Positions 18,252 to 26,714 of a stretch of DNA of 64,000 bases are shown here, piece by piece. The stretch's first letter is position 1; each line of letters starts with the position of its first letter. Position numbers and translations under genes: made by a program. The notes under the pieces were generated by a model. The model was not told the origin of the DNA, ran no database searches, and saw nothing but the letters and a program-made list of their open reading frames with translations. This DNA comes from Bacteroidetes bacterium 2013_40CM_41_45 (GTDB lineage Bacteria > Bacteroidota > Bacteroidia > AKYH767-A > 2013-40CM-41-45): contig NGFH01000001.1 of the NCBI GenBank assembly GCA_002215675.1, forward strand, positions 248,001 to 312,000, given 5' to 3'.

Positions 18252-18818
18252 ATGAAAAAACTTCTCTTCACTTTAATTCTTTTTTCCGGGTTCGCTCTTT
18301 CTCTCTACGCGCAGGATGATGAAGTATGCGGAATGGATGCTGATGACGCATGGGGTGGTGATACGGCTGCTATGAATAAATTCCTGGCAACGTGTGGAAG
18401 AATTGATACGGTTAACCTGGACGAGCATAACAAACCGGTAAAAGCCAAGCCCCATCATCAAACTATAAAGATGGTGCTGAACTCCGGCAAAGTGCTGCAT
18501 TCTGACAGTGTCTTTTTTCTTACTGAAAAAATGCCGCAATTCCCGGGTGGCGATAACGGCTTATTCCAGTATCTGAGAAAATATGTGGTGTATCCCGCTT
18601 TGGCTCGCCAGCAAAAAATACAGGGACGTGTTTATATTGAATTTATTGTTGAGCGTGATGGCTCGGTGAGCCATGTAAAAATTACGCGCGGAATAGGGGG
18701 AGGATGTGACCAGGAAGCAGCCCGCGTGGTGGCGCAGATGCCTAAATGGACTTCGGGAAAAATGAATGATAGCCCGGTGCGTGTTCACTACACGCTGCCG
18801 GTAAAGTTTACGCTTTAG
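18252..18818 (+). CDS. Exported TonB C-terminal-domain protein
   Basis: 188 residues. A cleavable-looking signal peptide (about 1-21, ending LYAQDD) replaces the membrane anchor of a true TonB. Residues about 95-188 form a TonB C-terminal domain: PQFPGGDNGLFQYLRKYVVYP, then GRVYIEFIVERDGSV and VHYTLPVKF. In energy-transducing TonB this domain contacts outer-membrane receptors. Without an anchor or a proline-rich spacer it cannot transmit force in the usual way and may be a periplasmic binding module. It follows the permease by 17 bp, and its stop overlaps by 4 bp the stop of the convergent outer-membrane gene. Confidence 0.82.
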   Translation: MKKLLFTLILFSGFALSLYAQDDEVCGMDADDAWGGDTAAMNKFLATCGRIDTVNLDEHNKPVKAKPHHQTIKMVLNSGKVLHSDSVFFLTEKMPQFPGGDNGLFQYLRKYVVYPALARQQKIQGRVYIEFIVERDGSVSHVKITRGIGGGCDQEAARVVAQMPKWTSGKMNDSPVRVHYTLPVKFTL

Positions 18819-20212
18819 TTATACGCATCGCAGTGATTCTGCCTGGTGCGTTTTCCTTTGCGGATAAAGTCGTAGTCAGAAAGTTTAAGGCCGAAATAAA
18901 AATCTATTCCGGAAACTTCGTTGTTGCTTACGTACGGTCCCAGCTTATCCGTGCCGAGCACTAAAAAATGGTAACGTAAAGCAATGCCAATGCGGTTAAG
19001 ATAATAATCATATAAGCTATACGGCAGCGCTACTTCAAAGTAAGATGTTTCGTAGCGCGGAGTTATCGAAACAATATTAGGGAAATCAACGTGAGGAACA
19101 GGAGGATTAGCGCGTTGAACTACCGTGGCGTTTACATACCAGCGGGGAGCAAGGCATACATCTAACTGCGCGCTGGCTGCCATAGGAGTCATTAAGCTGA
19201 ACGAATTATCTATGCTGTTGGCACCGGTCATAAAATTATTCATTATAAATTGGTCCAGGCCATCCACACCTTTTGGGCTGATTGCATTGATGGTGTCAAG
19301 TTGCGCAGAAGAATTATTGAAAGTATATACGTGTGCATTCCTGTTAAAGAAAACCATTCCGGCATCAATCAAAGAAGCGCCAAGGCGGTAATCATATCGC
19401 TTGAGTGCAATGGTGCGCGCATCCTTAAAGTTACCGCGGTAGGGATTTGATACATACGTGAAGCCAATATTTACCGATGCGCCCTTTCCACGTATCTTCA
19501 TCGCTTCGCTTTGGTCTTTCGGAAGGTCAAAGGCAAGTTCGGCATCCATGTTATTAATGGTCATGGTAGAGTCGCCATTAATAGTGAGGTCAGTGCGGTT
19601 GTTATAGAAATATAATCCCTGGAATGCGCCTATAAGATTAAGCGTACCAGCAACAATAAGGTGATCGTTTCCTTTCTTAATCAATTTGCCATAACTCAAT
19701 CCTATTTCCGCCCATGTCATTCCCGCAATGCGGAATGGGTCAACAGTAATCGGAACTCCCGACAGGTCCGTATACTGTAATCCCTCATAAGCATATTTAG
19801 CAAGATTAGGAGTAAGGTTGCGTATGCTTATATCGCCACGCAATGCCAGGTGAATACCGAATGCCTGCTCTTGGGTTCTGTATATAAAAGAAGGCAGGCG
19901 CATGAAAGTATGCACATGCGCATTCTTTGGAGTGGAGGTATAGTCATCAAGCAATCCGCCATGTGGCAGGGGAGTAGTTCCTTCAGTAGATCCCATCATT
20001 TGGTCTTTTGGGTAGCGCACATAATTGTTTTCAAGAAAAATATCTCCCGAAATAATATTGGCTTCCCAATGATAAGGCATCAATAGCATGGCAGATGGGT
20101 TGAGCCCCATGCCCATGTTACCGGCAAAGTTGCTGTTTGCTATGCCAAGCATAACCTGCCCTTGTGCGGCAAAAGATGCTATAAGGATGTATATGAATAG
20201 AAGACGTTTCAT
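18815..20212 (-). CDS. Predicted outer-membrane beta-barrel protein (DUF5723-like)
   Basis: 465 residues. The signal peptide (about 1-18, ending AAQGQVM) is followed by GIANSNFAGNMGMGLNPSAM, an N-terminal pattern shared by Bacteroidota outer-membrane barrels of the DUF5723 and PorV type. Alternating hydrophobic strands run to about residue 445, and a basic tail KGKRTRQNHCDAYN ends the protein. The barrel would sit in the outer membrane; its function is unknown. It is a single gene, convergent with the TonB-domain gene, with a 175-bp gap to the next minus-strand gene. Confidence 0.8.
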   Translation of the reverse strand: MKRLLFIYILIASFAAQGQVMLGIANSNFAGNMGMGLNPSAMLLMPYHWEANIISGDIFLENNYVRYPKDQMMGSTEGTTPLPHGGLLDDYTSTPKNAHVHTFMRLPSFIYRTQEQAFGIHLALRGDISIRNLTPNLAKYAYEGLQYTDLSGVPITVDPFRIAGMTWAEIGLSYGKLIKKGNDHLIVAGTLNLIGAFQGLYFYNNRTDLTINGDSTMTINNMDAELAFDLPKDQSEAMKIRGKGASVNIGFTYVSNPYRGNFKDARTIALKRYDYRLGASLIDAGMVFFNRNAHVYTFNNSSAQLDTINAISPKGVDGLDQFIMNNFMTGANSIDNSFSLMTPMAASAQLDVCLAPRWYVNATVVQRANPPVPHVDFPNIVSITPRYETSYFEVALPYSLYDYYLNRIGIALRYHFLVLGTDKLGPYVSNNEVSGIDFYFGLKLSDYDFIRKGKRTRQNHCDAYN

Positions 20213-20336
20213 GCCGGTGTTTTTGTTCGGTCTAAAAAACGATTTCTGTATGCTGTTGTTAACGCAAAAAGGGCATAAATATTACAAAAACTCAAAAAAT
20301 TACACCCAAATGGGGTTCTGGCAGGTAATTTTCAAT

Positions 20337-20363
20337 AAAAAAAGCGGGGTTACGGCCCCGCCT
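20337..20363 (-). terminator. Rho-independent terminator of the 20387-20929 gene
   Basis: On the minus strand the stem GCGGGG/CCCCGC, with a six-base loop, is followed by seven T. It lies 24 bp past the stop codon. Confidence 0.8.
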
Positions 20364-20386
20364 TGTCAACACTTCTGACTAATTAA

Positions 20387-20929
20387 TTATTTCCTGCCCA
20401 GGTACCAGGCCAGCCAAAGGCCGTTAATTCCCCATCCAATAGCAGTATCAAGAATAAAATCGCGGGTATAATTCCAGCTATACCCCATCCAGTTCCAGCT
20501 CATAAGGTGTTCCCCGAAAATAAGAACGATAGCGAACATCATCACCATCCACCATCGCGAAAAGAAGGAGCCGCCCATGTTGTTTACCAGTAGCATGCAG
20601 GCTGCGAATACCATAATGAAGTTGAATATAATACCTGCTATGTGCATACCCGGGCCCATAGCCGGAATTTCTTTGAGATAAAATATTTGAGCACCGGATT
20701 TTCCCGCATTGGATTCATGAACTTTCATCGCCTCTTCTTTCGTTGGGGCCGATGGCATTCCATACGTTCCCGATTCGAGATTGTTATCGGCCAGCACTTT
20801 CAGGATGGCATCCTGTCCGGGAGTATACATATAGGTGTTGGCGTGAATGGGAAGCACTACCCACGCAAGGAAACTCCAGACAAACATAATAATGGCTCCT
20901 ACAAGAGAAGCGATAAACATTTTTTTCAT
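20387..20929 (-). CDS. Four-helix membrane protein of unknown function
   Basis: 180 residues. TM1 is at about 6-27. A soluble loop of about 65 residues (30-93) contains charged repeats such as SAPTKEEAMKVHES. Three more helices follow at about 97-117, 125-145 and 158-177. Tryptophans cluster near the helix ends (WNWMGYSWNY). The general layout resembles the shorter protein at 12505-12936, so the two may be distant paralogues. No enzymatic motif is visible. It is monocistronic, with a clear terminator. Confidence 0.7.
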   Translation of the reverse strand: MKKMFIASLVGAIIMFVWSFLAWVVLPIHANTYMYTPGQDAILKVLADNNLESGTYGMPSAPTKEEAMKVHESNAGKSGAQIFYLKEIPAMGPGMHIAGIIFNFIMVFAACMLLVNNMGGSFFSRWWMVMMFAIVLIFGEHLMSWNWMGYSWNYTRDFILDTAIGWGINGLWLAWYLGRK

Positions 20930-21022
20930 GACAAATGATTTTGGTTTATGATACTTTACGAGAGAACAGCGGAAAGGTTATTCACAGTCCACATGTGTTT
21001 TTCACCCGATGGGTGTTCATTT

Positions 21023-21056
21023 CGCCTCACCCCAACCCCTCTCCAAAGGAGAGGGG
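21023..21056 (+). repeat. GCCTCACCCC hairpin repeat, intergenic copy
   Basis: CGCCTCACCCCAA is followed by CCCCTCTCC-AAA-GGAGAGGGG. This is the only copy of the family in the window outside a gene. It lies 40 bp upstream of the promoter of the outer-membrane protein at 21110. Confidence 0.9.
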
Positions 21057-21096
21057 AGGAAAAAAACAGTGAATCAAGAAATGCTCATTTCATACC

Positions 21097-21104
21097 TATT
21101 TTTG
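21097..21104 (+). promoter_or_regulatory. -7 promoter element of the 21110 outer-membrane gene
   Basis: TATTTTTG matches TAnnTTTG and ends five bases before the ATG at 21110. This supports that start and suggests a very short or absent leader. Confidence 0.45.
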
Positions 21105-21109
21105 TACGA

Positions 21110-21715
21110 ATGAGAAAAAACCCGCTTTTCTTAATTATCTCAATTTTCATTTGTCCGGCTTTGTCGCAGGCGCAAAATTTTAAGGCGGGCGCTTTTGCGG
21201 GAATAAGTACCTCACAGGTTTCGGGCGATAATCTTGCCGGCTTCAACAAAGTAGGTCTTTATGCAGGCGGGTTTGTAAATACTGCCATGGGCGAAAAATG
21301 GAAAGTGCAGATGGAAATATCCTATATCGGAAAAGGCAGCCGCCCTACAGACATTGACCGCGAAGCAAACCCTTACCAAATCTATCCTACACTAAACTAT
21401 GCCGAAGTGCCCATTCTTTTTATCTACAAGGCAAAACTAAAAATCAATATCGAAGCCGGGCCGGCATTCGGGGTACTTGTGTATTCCCGCGAGGACGACA
21501 GCTTTGCAGAGCGGGAGATTGAGCGCCCGTATAACAGGACCGAATTCACTTTCATCGCAGGTATTGATTATTTTCTATCAGAAAAGCTGTCCATCAATTC
21601 GCGGTGGGATAATTCATTTCTCCCCATCCGCAAACATGAATCAGGGCAAACCTACGGGCTTAACCGCGGGCAATACAATACAGAGATTATATTTTCTCTG
21701 CGATACCACTTTTGA
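21110..21715 (+). CDS. Outer-membrane beta-barrel protein (PorT/OMP_b-brl_2-like)
   Basis: 201 residues from ATG 21110 (MRKNPLFLIISIFICPALSQ). This gives a proper signal peptide cut near SQAQN. A longer open frame from 20948 is rejected because it would read through a repeat element and add 54 non-signal residues. The mature part starts FKAGAFAGISTSQVSGDNLAG, the usual first strand of the Bacteroidota outer-membrane beta-barrel family PF13568. It ends with the aromatic SLRYHF, a typical barrel C-terminus for BAM recognition. Ligand and role are unknown. Confidence 0.82.
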   Translation: MRKNPLFLIISIFICPALSQAQNFKAGAFAGISTSQVSGDNLAGFNKVGLYAGGFVNTAMGEKWKVQMEISYIGKGSRPTDIDREANPYQIYPTLNYAEVPILFIYKAKLKINIEAGPAFGVLVYSREDDSFAEREIERPYNRTEFTFIAGIDYFLSEKLSINSRWDNSFLPIRKHESGQTYGLNRGQYNTEIIFSLRYHF

Positions 21716-21763
21716 AATTAAGAATGCAGAATTAAAAATGCAGAATTGAAAAACTTTTAGCCC

Positions 21764-21836
21764 TGTCATGCTGAACTTGTTTCAGCATCTCCACCATAGC
21801 ACTCACAAGGGGATGCTGACCTTCGTCAGCATGACA
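21764..21836. repeat. Palindromic repeat of the GTCATGCTGA...TCAGCAT type
   Basis: The left half reads TGTCATGCTGA then TTTCAGCATC. The right half, GATGCTGA then GTCAGCATGACA, is its inverted copy, with about 25 bp between the halves. It lies between two plus-strand outer-membrane genes. The same motif is a common interspersed repeat in Bacteroidota (from memory). Confidence 0.7.
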
Positions 21837-21909
21837 AGAAAAAACTAACATCGTCCGAAAGTTCTCCTTTTTTGTTCTTAATTTGTTCAATCCATTACGA
21901 TATGGAAGC

Positions 21910-22629
21910 ATGAAAAAAATCGTCTTGTATTATATTTTATTCCAGTCGGGCTTTATTTCTGCACAGCAGAACATTATTACTGTTGGTATTCAGTATAAAC
22001 CTGTATTCACTATTGACTTTTTAAATTCAGGAAACCAAACCGTTTCCCAGAACGGAGTAAACTTTTCTGTCGGGCTTCATTCGGGTTTTGCGGCCGGCAT
22101 GGTTATAAGGCGGGGTATCACTGACAGGTATTCTATAGAAGGAGGAATCAACTATGTGAGGCGCGTATACTCGGTGAATATATCGGAAGGAAATTTTTCA
22201 GGTGAATCAACGTTCGGAATCATTGGTTACGAAATTCCGCTGAGCGGATTGGTTTACATACAACTCAGCGAAAAATTTTATATGAATGCCTCGTTGGGTA
22301 TTGCCGCTGATATGTTTGCCTCTAATATAGCTACATCGGGCTATTATTTCCAGACCTATTCACTCAGGAAATCGGTCATCAATCCGGGAGTTATCGCCAA
22401 CATAGGGTGGGAATACCGCACAGAAAAATCGGGTTATTTTTATCTCGGCGCTTCATATCACAATCCGTTCTCTGCAATTTATTTGTCGCGGCTTGAATAC
22501 GATTACAACAACAAAGACGAAATAGTAGAAACTTCGCTTTTGGGAACTTACTTTACGCTAGACCTAAGATACTTTTTCCAAGAAGACCCGATAAAGAAAT
22601 ATAAAAATCCGGAACGGGATGAAGAATAA
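21910..22629 (+). CDS. Predicted outer-membrane beta-barrel protein
   Basis: 239 residues from ATG 21910 (MKKIVLYYILFQSGFISAQQ), which starts exactly with a signal peptide. An in-frame upstream start adds nine residues and spoils the signal. The mature sequence alternates polar and hydrophobic residues with GGINYVRRVYSVNI, YNASLGIAADMF-like strands and a LDLRYFF strand near the end, then a short charged tail (KKYKNPERDEE). This fits an eight-stranded outer-membrane barrel. The function is unknown. It is related in type but not clearly in sequence to the gene at 21110. Confidence 0.75.
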   Translation: MKKIVLYYILFQSGFISAQQNIITVGIQYKPVFTIDFLNSGNQTVSQNGVNFSVGLHSGFAAGMVIRRGITDRYSIEGGINYVRRVYSVNISEGNFSGESTFGIIGYEIPLSGLVYIQLSEKFYMNASLGIAADMFASNIATSGYYFQTYSLRKSVINPGVIANIGWEYRTEKSGYFYLGASYHNPFSAIYLSRLEYDYNNKDEIVETSLLGTYFTLDLRYFFQEDPIKKYKNPERDEE

Positions 22630-22642
22630 AACGACAGGAGAT

Positions 22643-22840
22643 CTAAAATAATTTTTTCAGCCGTTTCTTTTTGATTTTAGAAGCGGGAATTTCAATAGGG
22701 CCGTTCTTTTTTTCCGACCATACAATAATACCCACTCCCATTGCTTTATGATAATTTATGGCTTCAGCAATAGCGTATTTAGATGCTTCAACAATTTTTC
22801 TTCTGAGTATAGTCCTCTCTCTTCTCGTCAAAGATGACAT
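22643..22840 (-). CDS. Small basic protein of unknown function
   Basis: 65 residues, strongly basic at both ends (LTRRERTILRRKIVEASK and SKIKKKRLKKLF). It has a predicted helix at about 5-33 and a short beta-like segment GVGIIVWSEKKNGPIEIP. It starts 8 bp past the aspS stop on the same strand, so it is probably transcribed with aspS. The size, charge and helix-then-strand shape resemble small antitoxin-like or nucleic-acid-binding proteins, but no toxin gene is adjacent and no family is recognised. Confidence 0.6.
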   Translation of the reverse strand: MSSLTRRERTILRRKIVEASKYAIAEAINYHKAMGVGIIVWSEKKNGPIEIPASKIKKKRLKKLF

Positions 22841-22848
22841 GGTGGAAA

Positions 22849-24609
22849 TTATTTTTTCCTTAAATCGATTCTCAGCTCTTTCAATTGCTCTTCAGCAATA
22901 GAAGAGGGAGAATCAATCATTGTATCACGCCCTGCATTGTTCTTCGGGAATGCAATCACATCACGGATAGAATCTATTCCATAAAACATTGCGCTGAGCC
23001 GGTCGAATCCAAAAGCAATGCCTCCATGGGGAGGGGCTCCATATTCAAAAGCATTCATCAAAAACCCGAACTGGTTTTGCGCCTCTTCTTTTGTGAAGCC
23101 AAGAATTCCAAACATCCGGGACTGAAGCTCTTTGTTGTGAATACGGATAGACCCGCCGCCCATTTCCACTCCGTTAATCACCATATCATACGCATTAGCG
23201 CGCACTGAGCCGGGAGATGTTTCCAGTTTGTCAATGTCGTCTGCATGCGGTGACGTGAATGGATGATGCATTGCAAACCAGCGTTTCACTTCTGCATTCC
23301 ATTCCAGCAAAGGGAAATCAATAACCCAGAGAACGTTGTAAATATCTTTTTTTCTCAGACCGAGACGCTCTCCCATTTCAAGACGAAGCGCACCAGCGGC
23401 CTTCAGTGTTTTATTTTTTTCTCCTGCAAGAATCAGTAACAAATCATTTGGACTTCCTCCGCAATGCACAAACCATTTTTTTATTTCGTCACCAGAATAA
23501 AATTTATCTACCGACGATTTAATGTTTCCATCAGAATTCCATTTTGCGTACACCAATCCGCCTGCACCTATTTGAGGGCGCTTAACCCAATCGGTTAATT
23601 CATCCAATTGTTTTCGAGTGTATTCGGCACATCCTTTCGCACAAATTGCGACAACCAATCCAGCATCTTCAAAAACTTTAAATCCTTTTCCTTTAGTCAG
23701 CGTATTCAATTCAATCAACTTCATTTCAAACCTTGTATCGGGTTTATCCGTCCCGTAATTTTTCATTGCATCAGCATAATTCATTCTGGGCACTTCTCCA
23801 ATGTCAATTCCTTTTACCGCTTTAAAAAGATGGCGAACCATTCCTTCGAATGTCTGAAGCACATCTTCTCTTTCCACAAAACTCATCTCGCAGTCAATCT
23901 GTGTAAACTCGGGCTGGCGGTCAGCGCGCAGGTCCTCATCGCGGAAACAACGTACGATTTGATAGTACCTGTCCATTCCTCCCACCATTAAAATCTGTTT
24001 GAATGTTTGCGGTGACTGCGGCAGCGCATAAAATTCTCCGGGATTCATCCTGGAGGGCACAATAAAATCCCGGGCGCCTTCCGGGGTTGATTTAATGAGC
24101 ACCGGGGTTTCTATTTCAGCAAATCCCTGTGCATTCAGATAGTTTCTTGTTTCCGTTGCAAGCCGGGCCCGCAGAAGCAATGCTTCTTTCACCGGATTTC
24201 TACGGATGTCAAGATAGCGGTACTTCATCCGCAGCTCCTCACCGCCATCGGTTTCGTCCTCAATAGTAAAGGGAGGAGTGCTTGCTGCGTTTAATATTTT
24301 TAATTCACTTGTAATAATCTCTACGTCCCCTGTTTTCAGTTTTGGGTTTTTGCTTTGTCTTTCAGTTACTTTTCCTCTTGCCTGTATCACATTTTCTCTC
24401 GAAAGTTTTCTTGCCGTTTCACAAAGTGCAGCATTGGATTCCATGTTAAATACCAGCTGCGTAATTCCGTACCTGTCGCGCAGGTCTACAAAAGTCATTC
24501 CTCCCAAATCACGCGAGCGCTGCACCCATCCGCAAAGCGTAACTTCTTTGCCGGTATCCTTTATGGTAAGCTCACCGCATGTATGCGTCCGTAATTTCGT
24601 CTGAAGCAT
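22849..24609 (-). CDS. aspS: Aspartyl-tRNA synthetase
   Basis: 586 residues from ATG 24609 ([14 protein letters not shown]), the normal bacterial length. An open frame 13 codons longer has no support, because a promoter element lies between. The N-terminal OB fold (about 1-105, [15 protein letters not shown]) is followed by class II motif 2 (about [18 protein letters not shown]), a GAD insertion domain, and motif 3 ([13 protein letters not shown]). It attaches aspartate to tRNA-Asp. The bacterial D-type architecture is clear. A 65-residue unknown gene follows 8 bp downstream. Confidence 0.96.
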   Translation of the reverse strand: MLQTKLRTHTCGELTIKDTGKEVTLCGWVQRSRDLGGMTFVDLRDRYGITQLVFNMESNAALCETARKLSRENVIQARGKVTERQSKNPKLKTGDVEIITSELKILNAASTPPFTIEDETDGGEELRMKYRYLDIRRNPVKEALLLRARLATETRNYLNAQGFAEIETPVLIKSTPEGARDFIVPSRMNPGEFYALPQSPQTFKQILMVGGMDRYYQIVRCFRDEDLRADRQPEFTQIDCEMSFVEREDVLQTFEGMVRHLFKAVKGIDIGEVPRMNYADAMKNYGTDKPDTRFEMKLIELNTLTKGKGFKVFEDAGLVVAICAKGCAEYTRKQLDELTDWVKRPQIGAGGLVYAKWNSDGNIKSSVDKFYSGDEIKKWFVHCGGSPNDLLLILAGEKNKTLKAAGALRLEMGERLGLRKKDIYNVLWVIDFPLLEWNAEVKRWFAMHHPFTSPHADDIDKLETSPGSVRANAYDMVINGVEMGGGSIRIHNKELQSRMFGILGFTKEEAQNQFGFLMNAFEYGAPPHGGIAFGFDRLSAMFYGIDSIRDVIAFPKNNAGRDTMIDSPSSIAEEQLKELRIDLRKK

Positions 24610-24614
24610 GACGG

Positions 24615-24622
24615 CAAATGTA
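24615..24622 (-). promoter_or_regulatory. -7 promoter element of aspS, almost touching the ATG
   Basis: Minus-strand TACATTTG matches TAnnTTTG and ends five bases before the aspS ATG, the same arrangement as at rbfA. A leaderless or near-leaderless transcript is implied. Confidence 0.45.
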
Positions 24623-24735
24623 AAAGAAAAGCCAACGTTTGACTCCATAATCAGAGAGGTAACTGGAATTTACCTGCTGCAAGCATATTCAGGAAACAAA
24701 ACGTATTCCCGGAAAATTATAATAGGATAACTCGA

Positions 24736-25137
24736 TTATTTTTCGGAAAGATATTTCTTCCACGGCTTCCAGTAAAATTCATTCCAGCCGCCTTTCAGCG
24801 AAGCAGCCTGGTTGTCGGGAAGGTTTGCATGAGTCATGGCAAGCACAGCATCATTTTTATTTTGTTCAAACGATAGAATGAAAGTGGAATCCATATCACT
24901 TTTTTTCCAATCAGCTGCCCGCCATGACTGCACGATGAGTTTATCTTTAACGAGTTGAAGATTTTTTCCCCAGCAATATCCGCCATGCGCAGAAAACTTT
25001 GCTCCTTCTTTTGCTGAAATTTTTGAAGGATTATTTCCTGTCAGCTTTGTATGCTGGCGCGAGTCGAGAAACATGCTGTAAAGCTCTGACGCTTTTGAAT
25101 TTTTGAAAACAATTTTTTGAGTGATGGTTTTTGACAT
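24736..25137 (-). CDS. SRPBCC / AHSA1-like domain protein
   Basis: 133 residues forming a single START-like (SRPBCC) fold. It opens TITQKIVFKNSKASELYSMF, has HTKLTG and GAKFSAHGGYCWG in the middle, and ends with the long C-terminal helix GGWNEFYWKPWKKYL. These are the marks of the Activator of Hsp90 ATPase-1-like family. Most bacterial members bind small hydrophobic ligands, and none can be named here. It lies 11 bp upstream-to-downstream of the 2TM protein gene and 30 bp from the dioxygenase gene, so the three may form an operon. Confidence 0.85.
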   Translation of the reverse strand: MSKTITQKIVFKNSKASELYSMFLDSRQHTKLTGNNPSKISAKEGAKFSAHGGYCWGKNLQLVKDKLIVQSWRAADWKKSDMDSTFILSFEQNKNDAVLAMTHANLPDNQAASLKGGWNEFYWKPWKKYLSEK

Positions 25138-25148
25138 TTCGATTTTAT

Positions 25149-25439
25149 TTAAGACGGCTTATTCTGCTGCTGCCGTTTCAGTTTTTCATATTCACGTTCA
25201 ACCATATCGCCCTTTGAAGAGTGATATACGTCAACATAATTGAACGCGATACCAATTCCCCAGCCAAGTGTGGGCCAAATGGGCCAGGCTGTAATCCAGT
25301 TCATATTTTCGCGATTACCTATTGTAACATACCAGATTGCCCACAAGAAAGCATTGATGATGATGTAAGTGTACAAATGCTTTTTAAATTCGGCGCGCTT
25401 CTTAGCGATGCGCCACAGGTTTTCGTCTTTTTCTTCCAT
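25149..25439 (-). CDS. 2TM domain protein
   Basis: 96 residues of the 2TM family (PF13239 type). A basic N-terminal helix (ENLWRIAKKRAEFKKHLYTY) is followed by two hydrophobic segments (about 23-42 and 50-68) with WPTLGWGIGIAFNYVDVY, and a charged C-terminal helix (MVEREYEKLKRQQQ). In some proteins this module is fused to LytTR or histidine-kinase domains, but here it stands alone. It lies between the dioxygenase and SRPBCC genes on the same strand. Confidence 0.88.
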   Translation of the reverse strand: MEEKDENLWRIAKKRAEFKKHLYTYIIINAFLWAIWYVTIGNRENMNWITAWPIWPTLGWGIGIAFNYVDVYHSSKGDMVEREYEKLKRQQQNKPS

Positions 25440-25469
25440 GATTTTATTGTATTAGATGTTGAGCATAAT

Positions 25470-26444
25470 TTAATTTTTTCCCCAGCTCTCAAGTTCTTCC
25501 TTGCTCCACAGCTCAGGGTAAAAAACTCTTCTCTGCATTCGCGGAGGAAGATATTTCTGCCAGTTGGTTCCGCCTGTTGCAGGCACATCGCCCGCTTCCT
25601 GCTGCAGGTAACGTGCGGCCGATTTGTAATGCACCAGCGGCCAGCGCACGTTCACATTCAAATCAAATTCTTTGAGATGTTGTTTTAATTCGGGTTTATT
25701 TTTCTCTGCCTCGCTTAGCGCAGAATATTTAGCCCATAAATTTTTTGTGCGATAATCTTTTGCGAGCTGAATTAACTTTTCAGAATATTTTTTTTCAAAC
25801 TGTTTCAGCGTAAGTGTTTTTTTTCCTGAAGCAAGCTCGGTTGCGCCTTGCTTCCAGTAAATAAATTCATACATTTCTTCAGCAGGAGAATTTTTTCCGA
25901 AACGCCCCCGCTCATTTTTATCAACAAGATTTATAAAATCCGTTGCGCAGATTTCAATCATGCGGTACTGCGCACTCTGGAATCCGCTTGCAGGCAGCAG
26001 GGCCATGCGGAACCGCAGGAACTGGTCGCGTTCCATCCCGTTAATCATAATTTCAAACGACTTGGTAAGGGCTTCAAAATAACTGTTGATGCGCCTGAGC
26101 CGTTCAACAAAAAAATTCACTTCTAATTTTTCTTTCCAGCTATGGTCTTCACCACTGGGCAAAACATTTCTGCCGTTGTTGGCAATTTGTTCCATCTCAT
26201 GTAGTGCGAGCTTAAAATAAAGCTCCGTCACCTGGTGGTACATGATGAAAATCATTTCATCCGGAAAATCGGTGCGAGGATTCTGAAGCGTAAGCAGCTT
26301 GTCGACATTGATATAATCCCAGTACGTGAGATAATTGGAAAAGAGCAAACCATCAAGATAGGATGTCATATCCTGTCCCATGACAGCATACTTTTCTTTA
26401 AGCCGCTCAAGGCGTTTCAGAATTTCGGGAGTAAGCTCCATCAT
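25470..26444 (-). CDS. kynA: Tryptophan 2,3-dioxygenase
   Basis: 324 residues from ATG 26444 (MMELTPEILKRLERL). An upstream in-frame start adds 22 residues of weak sequence. The all-helical haem dioxygenase fold is shown by SNYLTYWDYINVDKLLTLQNP, MIFIMYHQVTELYFKLALHE and FQSAQYRMIE. Near the C-terminus, WPLVHYKSAARYLQ holds the likely proximal haem histidine, followed by PATGGTNWQKYLPP and FYPELW. The enzyme opens the indole ring of L-tryptophan to N-formylkynurenine, the first step of the kynurenine route. No other kynurenine gene is in the window. Confidence 0.9.
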   Translation of the reverse strand: MMELTPEILKRLERLKEKYAVMGQDMTSYLDGLLFSNYLTYWDYINVDKLLTLQNPRTDFPDEMIFIMYHQVTELYFKLALHEMEQIANNGRNVLPSGEDHSWKEKLEVNFFVERLRRINSYFEALTKSFEIMINGMERDQFLRFRMALLPASGFQSAQYRMIEICATDFINLVDKNERGRFGKNSPAEEMYEFIYWKQGATELASGKKTLTLKQFEKKYSEKLIQLAKDYRTKNLWAKYSALSEAEKNKPELKQHLKEFDLNVNVRWPLVHYKSAARYLQQEAGDVPATGGTNWQKYLPPRMQRRVFYPELWSKEELESWGKN

Positions 26445-26530
26445 CAAAATTTTGTTATTGCAAAGTAAAGAAAGTTTAGCGCTTAGGAGTGAAAGAAAAT
26501 TAGAAGACAACCCGTGTTAGTTCTAACCAT

Positions 26531-26680
26531 CTCCCGTCCTGCTTTCGGGTCGTCCCGAGTATTCGGGACTCCCCTCAATCAGGTCTATTCCCTTCGGTTC
26601 GGAGTTCTCTCCACCATTCAGTAACGCAAAATGTTTTGATACATTTGTCAGGACGAACCCCGAATACTCCGGACTGACTG
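26531..26680. repeat. Cluster of CCCGAGTATTCGGG-type palindromes
   Basis: A perfect 18-bp palindrome GTCCCGAGTATTCGGGAC (26552-26569) is followed by degenerate related pieces (CTTCGGTTCGGAG, then ACCCCGAATACTCCGG near 26659). It occupies the gap between the dioxygenase and the plus-strand membrane protein. A related set lies at 28041-28089. Confidence 0.55.
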
Positions 26681-26701
26681 CACAGAAAAACTACCTTGAA
26701 C

Positions 26702-26708
26702 AAAGGAG
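26702..26708 (+). promoter_or_regulatory. Strong Shine-Dalgarno site deciding the 26715 start
   Basis: AAAGGAG lies six bases before the ATG at 26715. Such strong sites are rare among the genes of this window, and it favours ATG 26715 over the in-frame TTG at 26709. Confidence 0.65.
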
Positions 26709-26714
26709 TTGCGA

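Noticed and set aside
20948-21109. N-terminal extension of the 21110 outer-membrane protein
   Set aside because: It would include a translated hairpin repeat and place the signal peptide at residue 55. A promoter element lies five bases before ATG 21110.
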